Assembly (NCBI GenBank): GCA_947034895.1
Contig: OX344761.1
Location: 26,982,863-27,046,862 of the forward strand
Source: Rhytidiadelphus loreus
Taxonomy: Eukaryota; Streptophyta; Bryopsida; Hypnales; Hylocomiaceae
Direction of reading: 5' to 3'
DNA: 64,000 bases
Part shown: one piece after another, positions 13,401 to 26,059 of the stretch
Layout of the letters: each line of letters opens with the position of its first letter
Numbering within the stretch: the first letter of the stretch is position 1
Translations under genes and position numbers: made by a program
The notes under the pieces: generated by a model
Told to the model about the DNA's origin: nothing
The model's input: the letters and a program-made list of their open reading frames with translations, nothing else
The model's database searches: none

Positions 13401-13659
13401 CTTTAATTTGTCCACATTCCCATTAGGACACCTAATAGACTTAGAATTAAAAAATTCTAATTGTCTACATTAACTTATTTCAAAATTCCAAATAAAAATA
13501 TATAAAAGATATGTCATAGGGGCATGTCCAAAGTACGTACAATCAAATTTCTCCATGTGGAATAAGTAACTCCAAAGTTTATAAATTTAAATGCCAAAGT
13601 AGATACAACCAATGGTGCTAGTATAAGAGCCTACAAGCCTTGAGCCTACGCAAATAGGT
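10443..13659. other. AT-rich intergenic DNA
   Basis: Over 3 kb of AT-rich sequence. The open frames around 10774 and 12402 are short, low-complexity and without motifs. No gene supported. Confidence 0.5.
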
Positions 13660-13965
13660 ACTTTACAACTATTGGAGATGTCTATAACATACATACTTAT
13701 AATATAAACATCCTATAACTTACTATGAAAATTGTCTATAATATAGTTGTCTCTAATATAGACACGGTCTATAATATAAATATCCTATAACCATGAAAGG
13801 TGCTTATAACATAAACACCTATAATATAATTAGATACCTATAATATAGACACCTATAATATAAACATCCTATAACCTTGGAAGGTGCTTATAACATAGGT
13901 ATCTACAACATAGACACCTATAATATAAACATCCTATGACTATGAAAGGTGCCTATAATATAAGA
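13660..13965. repeat. Minisatellite of TATAATATAAACATCCTATAAC type
   Basis: Imperfect tandem copies of a unit containing 'ataatataaacatcctata' and 'gaaaggtgcttataaca' recur at about 13690, 13770, 13850 and 13920. Unit length varies between roughly 35 and 75 bp. Confidence 0.6.
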
Positions 13966-16039
13966 GCCTAAGCTTCTATTCTCATGGGCTCAAGATCCTA
14001 GGCTCACATAACAGCAACTCTGTAGATACAACCTATGATTTTAATTCTTGGTCCTTGTCTTTCGCATGATTGGCTTAGACTTTTTAAAATCTTTTGGATT
14101 TGTTGTACCCTCTAAAGGTCCCCGCATGCAAAAGTGGATATGCCTTAGTCAAAGGGCAAATGCATTATGCATGGTATGGTCAACCAAATCTTGAGCAATG
14201 ATTCCATACAATTACAAGCTAGTGCACTTTCACTCTTAGAATACATTGTGCCCATTTGTTGAAAATACAATTTGCAAAATCAATTTAAAATATACATAGC
14301 ATTATAACTACAATGCAAAATGAAATGTACCATGGGAACATTTTTAACTATACATCAACTACAAAATAAAATTTTAACTTGTCAAAATTCATTTATCTTA
14401 AAGATTTTGAATTTCAAATCTTCCATTTTATCATTAGTTTCATCAATTTCAATCCAAAATTTGATTGTAAAAATTGTCCATATTTAATTTGGATTTGAAA
14501 ATTCATTCAAATTCTCTTCTAAAAAGTTTCATTTTCAAAAAAAAAAAAAGTTCCATAAAAAAATTTTAAGTGGAAAATAATAATTACTATATAATATTAT
14601 AAATATTCAACCTATAATCACTTTTCAAAAGAAGTACCTTCATGTCCTTAAGTTCTAAAGTCCAAAGCCATTTATTTCCATTTCCAATACAATTATACAA
14701 AGAAAAAATTTCTAAACATTTAAATTTTTTAAGGATCTGCGTGTAGGATCTTCTACCAAATTTAGATGAAAATGCATGGAAGAAATTTCAAATAGTTTGA
14801 CGAAGTCAATTGTAACGTGTAAAGTATTTGCATTTAAATTGAAAAAAACAAGTATTTTATACCTTGCAAAACTAGATTATTAGACTTTGAATTTTTTTAA
14901 CTTAAAATTAGATTATTAAACTTATTTTTCCAAGAAAATTCTATGATTGCACACAAAAACAAATGTTCTATAACTTTTACAATACTATTCTAAAGGACAT
15001 GAATCAATATATTCTATATATTGAAAAAATTATTTATTATTTCATATTTATGTGGATTTTTTTGTTGCCTAAGCTCAACTATTTAGAACTTCATATGGCA
15101 TAATTATTATTTTGGGGCATTGATTTAAGTAAAAATAATATTCTCCAAAAGCTAATGTATTTTTCTACCTTAAAAAATTCAAAAAATCACACCAAAAATT
15201 GAGATTGAAGGAACCAATTTAAGCCTTCAATTGTAGTCTCCAAACTTGGAAATATTTAGAACTTTAGAGGTTATGGAATTAATCAAAATAGAATGAGATC
15301 AAAGGTTTTTGAACAAACATCAATCCATAGATTCTATAAAATAGAAAAAATAATAAAATTTTCAAAGTAAATTCACTAAGATACCAACATTGAGATGGAA
15401 ATAGAAAGAGTCTTACTTACTTTTTGAATGCTTTTGTTTAGAATTGTGAAAAAATTTAGAATTGCTTGCCATGATAATTAGTACTCAGTACTAAATTGTA
15501 AATCTTGATTTTTTTTCTTGCATATACACTCTTTGATTACTTAATTAATATGAAGTAAAAGATAGTTTGCCTTGTGTGTATGTATTTGAGATCTTGTATC
15601 TATTCACTTGGCAATGAGAGCTAAGTCAAAGGAATCCTTTTAACTAAATACCTAATATTTCAAATGGTCAAATCCTAGATGGCCCTAAAAGCAATTGCCA
15701 CCCAAAGTGACATGGCCCTAAAAATAAGTGCCACATTGCCATATAAGGTGACGTAGCCCTAAAAACAAGTGCCACATTGCTAAATATAAGGTAATATTGC
15801 TCAAAAATCAAGTACCACCCAAGGTTAAGTCCCATCCATCTTACATGGGGTCAAACCTCACATCTTTCAACATCTTATTCATAATCCAAAGTCATTTTTG
15901 AATCTTTTAAGAGAAATTTTATTTTATAACCAACTTTATGAAATGACCATCAATAAGATGTATATAATTAACTAATTGTTTGTACAAATGTAGTTTGACT
16001 GGTACAACCACTTTTGAGTGCATTGAGACTCTTCTGTCA
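13966..16039. other. AT-rich intergenic DNA
   Basis: No supported gene. A short local duplication around 15680-15790 repeats the pattern 'gtgccacattgcca..ataaggtgacatggccctaaaaa' two or three times. Confidence 0.45.
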
Positions 16040-16400
16040 CAATGCATTCAGAATTTTAATTAATTAATTAAGAAAAAATTTAACTCCACCTTGAACCCGG
16101 GTTTAAATTTTTTTATTAATTAAAATTAATTTCTTAATTCTTCATCCCCCATCCCCCCTACTTGTAATTTTTTTAACGAGGTTAACATGACAAACAATAT
16201 GGGACAATGAAAATCCCGTATCTTGCATTTGTATATTGTATCTATATCCGCACCCGTTTTGTATCATATTCCAATATCAAGTATTTGTATCTGTATTTTG
16301 GAACCATATCTGTAACCATATTTTGATTCCGTACTTGTATTTATATTTGGATGGATGGCTCAGATTAAATCTCAAAGATCAACGGCTTGAGAAATTTTGA
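16040..16400 (+). repeat. Dispersed repeat R2, copy 1
   Basis: Shares with 45250-45600 (same orientation) and 23430-23600 (opposite orientation) the block 'acaatatggga...' followed by a run of TATCCGTATC-like words (here TATCTATATCCGCACCCG, at 45.5 kb GTATCCGTACTAGTATC). The AT-rich inverted stems upstream (TTAATTAATTAA and its mate) are part of the element. No coding capacity. Confidence 0.55.
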
Positions 16401-17236
16401 AAAATCAATGGCATTTTGGAGAGGGAAGCATTTTCTTTTTAAAAATCAACGGCCTTTAAATTTTTCGGGAGAGGGGGGGCAATTAATACAAACCAAGGGG
16501 GCAACTTCTTTCCACTGGATTGTTTGTACAAATGTAAAAATAAAAAAAAAGATTGGGAAAGTTTTTTCTTTGTTAAATGGCTAAACCGCTAAAGTGTTTA
16601 AAGATAGGTGTGCACATTGAAGTTTCATTCATTTCTAATCAATGAGACTAGTCGACTAGAAAACTAGACTACTACATAGTAATGTTGAATTTCACATAAA
16701 CAATTATCGATTTTATTTATTAAATAAGCAAAATTTATGAAAATGTAGGATTTGACATAGATTAGAATATGAAATAGATGGAAGTGCTATTGATACCAAT
16801 CCAAACCATGAATTTTTTTTTTAAGAAGTGATGTGTATATTTTTAAGTTATTGAAATTTTGGCCAATAAGACATAATGTGATAGTATATATAATTTCAAA
16901 CCATTATACTTTTGAATAAAAAATAGAACAGAATAATTGGTCAAAAACAGGATTAGTTATAATATAATTTAGACTTTATTAATATTGACATATATAAGGA
17001 GTATGAAACATTTATCCTATTTGTTATATTTAAATGCAATACACTGATTCTAGAATTATTACGAATTTTTAGAAATAAAAATTCAGAATAACAAAACTTT
17101 TATAATAAGACTATTGTTATAATCTCAAAAATTAGGCCAAACCAAAAAAATCTTTACAAGTTCTGGACAAAACAAGCTACATGAAATCAGATATTTTGAT
17201 GTTTAAATTGTTAAAAGTTAAAACTAATGAAAAATA
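16401..17236. other. AT-rich intergenic DNA
   Basis: The ORF at 16387-16584 lacks any motif and overlaps repeat DNA. Nothing else seen. Confidence 0.45.
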
Positions 17237-17570
17237 AATGAATGAATGAATGAATGAATGAATGAATGAATGAATGAATGAATGAATGAATGAATGAATG
17301 AATGAATGAATGAATGAATGAATGAATGAATGAATGAATGAATGAATGAATGAATGAATGAATGAATGAATGAATGAATGAATGAATGAATGAATGAATG
17401 ACTGAATGAATGAATGAATGAATGAATGAATGAATGAATGAATGAATGAATGAATGAATGAATGAATGAATGAATGAATGAATGAATGAATGAATGAATG
17501 AATGAATGAATGAATGAATGAATGAATGAATGAATGAATGAATGAATGAATGAATGAATGAATGAATGAA
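17237..17570. repeat. (AATG)n microsatellite, about 83 units
   Basis: A 334 bp pure tetranucleotide run with a single interruption, ACTG, at 17401-17404. Read in reverse it gives an apparent protein of repeated IHSF, which is an artefact of the repeat. Confidence 0.97.
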
Positions 17571-18849
17571 TAAATATTTTTTATAGTTCATCTACAATGA
17601 GATCTCACCCCAAAAAATATAGAAAGTGTAGAAATGCACACACATAAAAATCTTTTATTATTTTAATGCACTAACAATTTCATACAATACACATTTCATT
17701 TCTATTCTTAGAAAAGTCAAATCACACTCAAATATACCAAAAAAGGAATGAGACAATATAAATTAAAATTGCTCTTTAATTTCTTTTTAATTATGGTTTT
17801 TTTAATTTAGTCTACTAATTATATTTAATTTAGTCCTTTTCTATTAATATTTCACCATAGATTAAGATTGGAATGATCTCTTTCATAAAAGACCAATTTT
17901 TAACTAAGTGTCCGATTAAAATTGAAAAGTAGCTTGTCAACTTTCACAATTGTAGAATATGTGCCTATTACCTCATAAATATCAATGTGATTGATTCCAA
18001 AAAAATTATGCAATTACATAATCATATAATAGAGTGACTAAAACCTTTCTATACAATTTGAATACTTTCAAATTTTGTATAATATTTAGAAGTAAAAGCA
18101 TTTGAACGTCTTTTTCAGTATATAAAGATCAACTCAAGTGTTGATCAAGTCAAAACAAAAAATGCATATATTATTCATATAGAACATAGAACTATAGAAG
18201 GCACTATATGGACTAGTTTAGAAATTAATTGTTTAAATTTTTATTTAAATAAATCATAAATTTCCAATAATTAATTATTTAATTTTTAAAAATTATATTT
18301 TGAGTGCAAGATTCAATCATTACAATTCCTTGTGGACAAGTGTATACTTAAAGAATCTGAAAATATTAGATAAAACTATTCTTTTAAATAGTTGTATTGT
18401 AATGTAAACATTGAATTCAGCCTTGGAACATCCAATTTATGTCCTTTTAAGGGTCTTTTCAATGGACTTTTGTCTTCAAATTACCAAATGGATGCATTGT
18501 CATATCATCTAGTACCCATAAATTTATTATATAGATGACAACATGTATGTAATTAATAAATTCAAAAGTTCAAGAAATTGTAAAAAAACGTAAGGATTAG
18601 AGTCCTTTGCTTTAAGATTAATGGTTGTGGTACATTAGAGTGTGATTTGATGTAGAGTTCTTTCATACTTCAAATACACTCAAGAACTAAGATGATATTT
18701 GAATTCTCCATCCCTTGTCTTGGGTTTCAATAAACATCATATCTTTTTGTTCCTCAACCAACTTTGCCAGCATATAGAAGTCTATTTTAAGGTTAGTCAT
18801 TGAATGTAAGTTTTTAATCAATCACAAAGTAGACTAGCAATCACCAACC
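17571..18849. other. AT-rich intergenic DNA
   Basis: No gene, RNA or clear element recognised. Confidence 0.45.
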
Positions 18850-19233
18850 AATCATAAGGTTGAAAATGGAAATTGGAAAAGAATTCTAGAATCCCATTCA
18901 AGTGATGATGTTTCATCTATAGAAAGAACTAAAAGATTTGTTATGACAAAGTTTCTTAATAAAATCATCTATTTGATCAATATCTTCTTAGCCCTTCTTT
19001 GCTTTATTGGATTTTTATATGCTACTACATTTGGTATTAAAAAGTATCCAAGGAATATTTTATATCTACTTTTTGAATTAGTATAATTTTGGAGATGAAA
19101 TAATGCCTAAAAATTATCAATCACTATAGATAGACATTAGCAAAGTGCCACATATTAATTAAGAAGGTTTTGTTTGGTGGTAATTCCAACACAAAATGTT
19201 TGGTCAATAGTCCAAGAATAAATCAAAGTATCC

Positions 19234-20400
19234 AACAATAAGAAATCCTCGTTTTTTCTAACAAGCAAAAAATGTAGCGATACGTTTTTCATGATGTCAA
19301 GCATATCACTGTTGATGCCCAATGAAATCCGTATGAAATAATGTCAGTGGCAAAAACATGTGAAAATATGAGAAAACGCGCCACATCGGCAAGCAGTGCT
19401 ACATGGGATTTTTTTTCACCCGACCTAGAGATGATGTCACAGTTGATGTCGCACCTAACATCACACTATTTGAAAAGATTAATAATGTTTTGAGTAACAT
19501 CAACTTAGATGTCAATAAAAATTTTGATATAGTTTTTGGCGATGTCAATTTAGATGTCTTTTGAGACATTTTTTGAGATATTAGCTTCAACATCCAAACA
19601 TTTTGCAACATCAACTTTGACATACACCATATATAATATGGCCATACATAATACACTAACAATACATTGTATTTAAGTCACATGGCTTGAAAAGCCAATT
19701 ATTGTGTGTAAATTGACATGAGAAGACATACTATTTATACAAGTAGGGTGGTAGGAGGCAAAACAAACCATATGGGATAAGTAAATTTTTAAAATTATAC
19801 AAAGTTGTCAAAGTTGACATTGCCAAAAAGATTTGGACATCTTAGTTGGCGTCTCAATTGATATCGTAAAAAACATTTAGACGCCTCAATTGATGTCTCA
19901 CTTGATGTCATAGTTGATGTCTAAAGAAACATTGTTCAAATTTTCAAATGGCATCAAAGTGTGATGACATGGCATGCCACCCCGTCCTTTTAGGATGACA
20001 TGTCAATCAAATGCCAAATCAGTTGGCACTTTTTTAATTTAAAAAGAAAACTTGTCATATGATTGTCCTTCTCCTACATTTTACATTTGGTCAAGGTTTT
20101 ACCTCAACCCATACTAACTTTTTCTAATTTACCCAGAATTAAACCAAAAACCCTTGCCAACGTGGCATTTCTATGTTTTCTTAGATGTTGTACAAAACGC
20201 AATTATATATTTTTTAGTCTCTCCTAGAACATCTCTGTCACATAGGACATCAACTTATTCCACCTCTGACATCCAAATGTTTTTTGAAACATTCAACTCA
20301 ATTTTACTTCCTATGGTTGTAATCCCATCTTTGTGCTCATGTTTTGGAAAACATGCGTGTTTGATGCTAACATCCCCCCCAAAGTGGATTTCTTATAGTG
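19234..20400. mobile_element. Non-autonomous CACTA-like transposon nested in R1
   Basis: The right terminus, in reverse complement, is CACTATAAGAAATCC. The left terminus is AACAATAAGAAATCC, which matches apart from two bases in the first four. The element is flanked by TCC on both sides (19231-19233 and 20401-20403), the 3-bp target duplication expected of CACTA elements. R1 copy A at about 4043 shows the empty site (GTGTCCCAAATTC). The interior is rich in GATGTC/GACATC words in both orientations, as in CACTA subterminal regions. No transposase seen. Confidence 0.75.
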
Positions 20401-20978
20401 TCCCAAATTCCAAATCATAGGATGGCAATAAAAAGTGAAGAAAGAAGAGACCAAAAAAATCTTACAATTTACACATTCAAGGCAGTGGTACTATAACCTT
20501 TTCTAGTTCAAAAGACAATTTTAAGTAGAAAAGGTTTCAAGAACTTCACTATTTTCTTGAATAATTACATGACTTAGTCTCTTCACATACTCTTAGGTAA
20601 AATATTAAGAGTTTTCAATCCAATTTTCATTGTGCATTTGTGACTCTAAATTTTATTGAAAAAGTTCTTTGAAAATCATTTAGCACTAAAAGAGATAATC
20701 ATCAATTTTATAATCACAAGCAAGTCAATCCCCAAAAGGTGATTGAAAGATCTAGAAAGAGATTATGGTTTGACTAGAATGTTGATAGAGACCAAAGCAA
20801 CAATTGGATCATTTTTATCCCAAATGTCAACTATGTCACATATAAAACTTTTTAGAACATCTCACTTATTTGATCTTACTAAACCCTAATAAAATTCAAA
20901 CATGTAACTTTTCAAAAAAGCCTTAAGAGCTTGACAAAAAAGTCTTTGATGAATTTTTGTGGTGGTGCTAATTAAACT

Positions 20979-21208
20979 TTAACCCTTGGACGTCGAAGGG
21001 GTGATGCTCAAAATCATCCTTTTGTATTACTGTGTGAATCATTGGTAAAAGAAATAGCAAAAGCGCCTATTGGAAGTCAAAGTACTATATGAGATCTTTC
21101 CTTTCCAAACCCAATTGCAAGGATGAATAGTTGCACTTTTGTCCTACACTTAAAGATTCTTTGTCATCCATCGGATGTTTGGCGTCCGTGTCGACGTTCA
21201 AGGGTTAA
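20979..21208. mobile_element. TTAA-flanked MITE (piggyBac-like), family T
   Basis: TTAA lies at both ends. The termini are CCCTTGGACGTCGA and, in reverse complement, CCCTTGAACGTCGA. A TTAA target duplication followed by CCC is the signature of piggyBac elements. A close relative lies at 28156-28385. R1 copy A lacks this insert. Confidence 0.75.
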
Positions 21209-21442
21209 AATAAAATCAAAGAATCCTATAGCCGTGGAGATGGCTATAAAAGATGAATGTTGGTTGTTTTCTCTTCACCATTTTTCGTATTTCATCGCTT
21301 GCTATGTTGAAGTTTGGAAAAGTTGCCTAGCAAGCTTAGGAACCCAATCCTCAAAACAGTCAAAAGGTGATTGAAAGATCCCAAAAGAAATCTTGGTTTG
21401 ATAGAGACCAAAGTAACAACTTGGTAGAGACCAAAGCAACAA

Positions 21443-24343
21443 CACTAGTAGAAAAGGGATGTTCTATAAACACTAAAACAATGACTAGGTATCTTCAATG
21501 ACTGAAATGTGATTGTAGGGCCCCCAAAGGGTTTGAAAACAAATTTGGCTTGCATTTGAGTCATGCATTAGTGATTTAAATGACAGTTGGATGATAACAT
21601 GATGAAAATATGAAATTGAAAATAAAAAACTATTATGTTGATGATTTATCATATGTTTTTTCTCAGCATTAGTGTTGTGGATTATACATAGTGATATTGC
21701 AATTGTCAAATAATGATTGCAAAATCAATGACTAGTGAATAATTGTCTCAATATGACAACTGCTCGAATAATGTAGAAATTTTTACTAGCTCAAATATTT
21801 GTAATTCTAACTTGGCACATCTAAGTAGAATTTATCATAGTTACTTGTCATGCAGTCATTGTTTGCAAATCATTGTAGTCATAATGTAGTCATTATTTAC
21901 CAATCATTGTAATCATAATGTAGTCATTGTTTGCCAACCACTATAGTCATAATCCAATCATTTTTTAGTCATGTTGGCTAGTCTCATAATCAGTTATATG
22001 CCACTAAGTTAGTGGCCTTTGACATGTGGCAAGTCATCATTGCATCTTGGCAATAAATGAATAGCTTAGACTATATCATTCTTCAGCTGTAAACCCTAGA
22101 CTACATTTTAGGTGAGTCACCTTCCTACTTTTGTGGAAGCTAACATGTGGCATGTTATGATTGCATTTCACTAATAAATCATTGTTTAATGATTGCTCAA
22201 TTATTGATTAATGTTGTCATTGATTAGTCATTGATTACTATTGATTAATTATATTGTAGTTGTAGAATTGATTGTGATGATTGTGATGTTGCAAGTTGCA
22301 ACTACAAATTGCATCTACAATTTTTGAAGATAAATAGTGGGAATTTTTTTTTCATTCATTGTTAGGATTAAGGTCGGTTATTGCCTTCTAATCTTGCTTC
22401 TAATAACAACTTCTTCTTGCTCATCAACCTCTTCTCCTGAATTTTTTTTTTCTTGTTTTTTCTTCAAGATTTTTAAGTTAGAATTTATGTTAGTCGTTGC
22501 CTTTTGAGTGTAGCAGATTAAATTATTATTCTTGTTCTCTGATGTTTGTTGTAACTTGTTGTATGGGATTTGTTGTTTGCTATCTTTTAGTGTTTGTTAT
22601 TTTCTAGTTACAATCTTCTTGCTTTTTGTTGTTCACCCTCCATTTTTTATTTTTTCATCAAGTGAGTTTTGTAGGTGAGTTCAAGTGGTTCAAGCAAGTT
22701 CTACAATTTTGCATTAGGTGACTTGTGTATCGGTAGTTCCTTGGTGATTATTACATGTGAGTTTAGGTAATTCAAGTTAATTCTCCATCAAATAGTTCTT
22801 CTTTTCCTTGGTAATTGTTGCTTTATTTTGTTCTGGCATTGTAATGAATTTTTCATTAGACATGCATGATTCATTATTAATTGGTGGTTGGCTACAATTT
22901 TAATTTTTCAATGGACCAAAAGGCAAAAAGAGTTTATGGTGTGGAAAAAATAAGTAGTTTGAGATATAGTATAGGCATAGAGACATAGTGTACTCATTGT
23001 GTAGTCATAGAGACATAATGCAATTATAGAGCAATTATAAAACAACTCCTTCAGTCACTAATCTTAATCACATTACAAGAATTATTATACATAATTCATA
23101 TATGCATGACATTGTTGTAGTCATTGTTGTAGTTATTTTCTAATAATAAATATAAAAATGAATAAAAAACAATTGTGTTGAAATCATCTTACTTCTTGTT
23201 TTTGTGTTTGCAACTACAAAATAATTAATGAATGACTATCTATGTTGATTATAGAACACCCTTTCCACCCCACCCCACCCCAATCAGAAAATTCCCCACC
23301 GTTGGATCCAACAAAAAAATTTTACCACCCTAAATGCCATCGATCTGATGAATGGATTCGATCAAAACTAAATGCCATCCTTCTCATCATTATAACACCC
23401 CACCTTTGCCCATGCCCTCATTGAAAAAATAATTGTTGGAAAATAAGATATACGGATATGGATACGAAATACTAGTATAGGATGTAGATATGGATACAAT
23501 AGATGATACTATACAAATATGGATATGGGCTCACATATCCCATATTGTTTACAACTCCTTCCCAGCTCCCAGAATTACAAATAGGAGGGGGGGGGGTGAA
23601 ATATTAAAAATAAATCAATCACAAATACAATTGTGGGGTGTAGAGGGGGATTTGTAAGTTTAAAATTTTTTAAATTGAAGTGGGGTTTTTTTTGTTTATT
23701 TTTGAAACAAATGGAATTGCATTGTAGAAGAAAAGAAAAAGTGGTGGGTATTGAGTGAATGGGGAGGAGGTGCATTAATGGAAATGTCCTTCATTATCTG
23801 TCACTATCCCTCACCATCCATTCTATAGATAGAACTATCCACTCTATAGAATGATTATAGTAGTCTTATACTCAACTATTGCATATCCAAAATATGAATG
23901 ACTAAACAATGACTATTATATGATTATCAATATATGAGTCACTAAACAATGATTGTTGGCATCCTTGCCACATGAGATTCCATATGACATATCAACCTTG
24001 ATTAATTTGTGGAACAACCACCTTGGAAGATGTGTACCACATCAATAAAGCTTTGTCACTAGTTCATTCCATATTAGCTACCATGTTAGACAAACCACAC
24101 CATGTCAACCAAGCCCTATCATTAGCTATGTCCACATCAATAATCTAATTGATGATCTTCCGCATTAGCAAACGGATGAGAAACAACCCCCTTGTCCTAA
24201 ATGATTCAAATATCCTAAATAACTCGTCGACAATGACACTATCCATAAAATCCTTGTACCAATCATTTTTCAATCATATGTATGATAAATGACTACAAAT
24301 TCCACTATTCAATCCAATTATTAACAACCATTTTCTACTAGTA
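21443..24343. mobile_element. CACTA-like element, about 2.9 kb, non-autonomous
   Basis: It begins CACTAGTAGAAAAGGG and ends with the inverse CCATTTTCTACTAGTA (one change at the last base). Toward both ends are many short direct and inverted words such as TAGTCATTGTTTG and ACTAAACAATGA, typical of CACTA subterminal repeats. A tandem array of about 45 bp units lies at 21850-21965. There is no transposase ORF. No 3-bp duplication is visible (CAA against ATA), so the exact ends are uncertain. Confidence 0.5.
23430..23600 (-). repeat. Dispersed repeat R2, copy 2 (inverted)
   Basis: Reverse complement of the R2 core: AAACAATATGGGATATG followed by CCATATCC/GTATCC words. It lies inside the CACTA-like element, so it was probably captured or inserted later. 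Confidence 0.55.
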
Positions 24344-25912
24344 ATAGCAGAGGTATAAAAGTCTCAATAAAGATCATAAAAGTCTCAACACTTGCAAATA
24401 ATGTCCACCAAATCATATTTAATCCATCCACAAACATAGCACTTTATAAACAAAATGTCCTACAATGTCAAGCCCTTGAAAAATTGTAAAACTTAAAGTC
24501 TCTTGACCCTATTGGGCAAGGTCAAAAATAAATTTTTCTTCTAACTTCAAACTCTATAATTTTTCAATATAAAAAGGTCAAATTTAAAATAATTTTTTTA
24601 ACAATCTTTGTAGCAATCTAGTATGATTCGTACAATTGAATTTCATCAAAATTAAAAATTATTTTTTAAGTACCATAAAAGTATAAATTTTTGACAATTT
24701 TTATTTGAGATGTACTCCATTTTTTAGGGATTAAGTGAAATTAAAAGTAGTTGTATCATACTAAATTTAGATTTTTCATCTTGCTTTAACCTTGTAACAT
24801 TGTTGTGGACACTATCCATTTGGATGACTTCATGTAAGATTCTAGGATGAAAAAAAAAGTTTTTTCATCCAATTTTTTCTTTTCAAGGTGCTTGAGTACA
24901 TTTTCAATACATAGTATTGAAAATTCCCTCATTTTGGTATCACTAAATTTCTTAAAGAAAGAGATGTTTAATCCACAAACCATCCTTGTAGTATATTTAG
25001 GCCATTTCTTACTATTTAGTCTTGTTGTGAATTTTAGCCACAAAAATGATATTTTTTTTGCATTTGAGTTCAACTAATGAAATGAAGCTTATCAAGTGTT
25101 GTTTCTACTCCAATCATAACTTTCAAAATTTTATAACTTTCAATATTTTATAACAATATGAATTTTGGCCCTATAACCATAATTTGTCGATTCTCTAATT
25201 GTAGAGTGATACAATAACTTCGATTTATACCATGATGTTATGCACTATAACATACATCGATGATGCAAATTTCAGATTTTATGAGTATATTTTGTATTTG
25301 ATATGAATTTTCTTCATTTAAAAAAAATTCACAATTCTCCCCCAAAAAATTGGAAAATTTTATGACTTGTATTTGACATATTATTTCATCTTTGAAAAAT
25401 AAAATTAAAAAAATTTCATTCATGTCTAATTGCAAAATGACAACAAAGAGAGTGATGGACAATGAGGCTTGAAATTAGTGGTCATGGGTCTATGTCTGAG
25501 GGCCTGTCTTTCTAGGGTTACCCCTATCCAACTAGAATTTGGACCATACTATCATTTTTTTATAGTATTTGAACAAAAAAAAGGTATTAGTTCATATATG
25601 GTCCCCAAAATGAGTTGGTGCGGGAGAAATACACTTTCCAACAAGGTATCAATGGCACAAAATGATTGAGACGTAGATGGAGGCATTGGCAGTATTATGT
25701 GGTACAGTTCAAGTAAATTTTATACCATAGTTGTAGGGTAGGGTCAGCAAAACAAATTCTAAAAATAGATGCTAAAATCTAAAGAATTTTTTTTTTTCAA
25801 AAAATAAAAAAATTGTAAAGTGAAAAAAAGAATATTGGCATATATATATGGTAGAGACGTGCCAACCCTAACCTACACTTATGATAACCATGAATGTGCT
25901 TCAATTCTTTCA
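24344..25912. other. AT-rich intergenic DNA
   Basis: Overlapping ORFs on the two strands at 24786-25077 are shadows of each other in low-complexity sequence, with no motif. No gene supported. Confidence 0.45.
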
Positions 25913-26059
25913 ATAAGGTAGTCTACTCTTAAAGCGACCATTAATTTAAGCCTACCTAACTCATCATTGATAGTAGTAGATATTTCAAGGAATATGTCAC
26001 TAATTCGTTGATAGGGATCGCATTTAGAACATGGTCGCTTTTACAGTAGACTACCTTAT
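25913..26059. mobile_element. MITE with ATAAGGTAGTCTACT termini
   Basis: The left end ATAAGGTAGTCTACTCTTAA is followed by AGCGACCAT; the right end is its near-perfect inverse (ATGGTCGCT, then TTTACAGTAGACTACCTTAT). The TIR is about 28 bp in a 147 bp element. The first bases resemble the foldback at 1733. Confidence 0.75.

Larger units (their letters stand above)
18850..21335 (+). repeat. Dispersed repeat R1, copy B (interrupted)
   Basis: Homologous in direct orientation to 3100-4800. It is split by a CACTA-like element (19234-20400) and a TTAA MITE (20979-21208). Its right end keeps a diverged version of the TATA box and leader that drive the gene at 4847. In this copy no gene follows: the sequence runs into a second copy of the 'gattgaaagatc' block and then another CACTA-like terminus. 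Confidence 0.75.

Noticed and set aside
17211..17591. 126-codon ORF of repeated IHSF
   Set aside because: It is the reverse reading of the (AATG)n microsatellite.
24786..25077. Overlapping ORFs on opposite strands
   Set aside because: Low-complexity, mutually antisense, no motifs.
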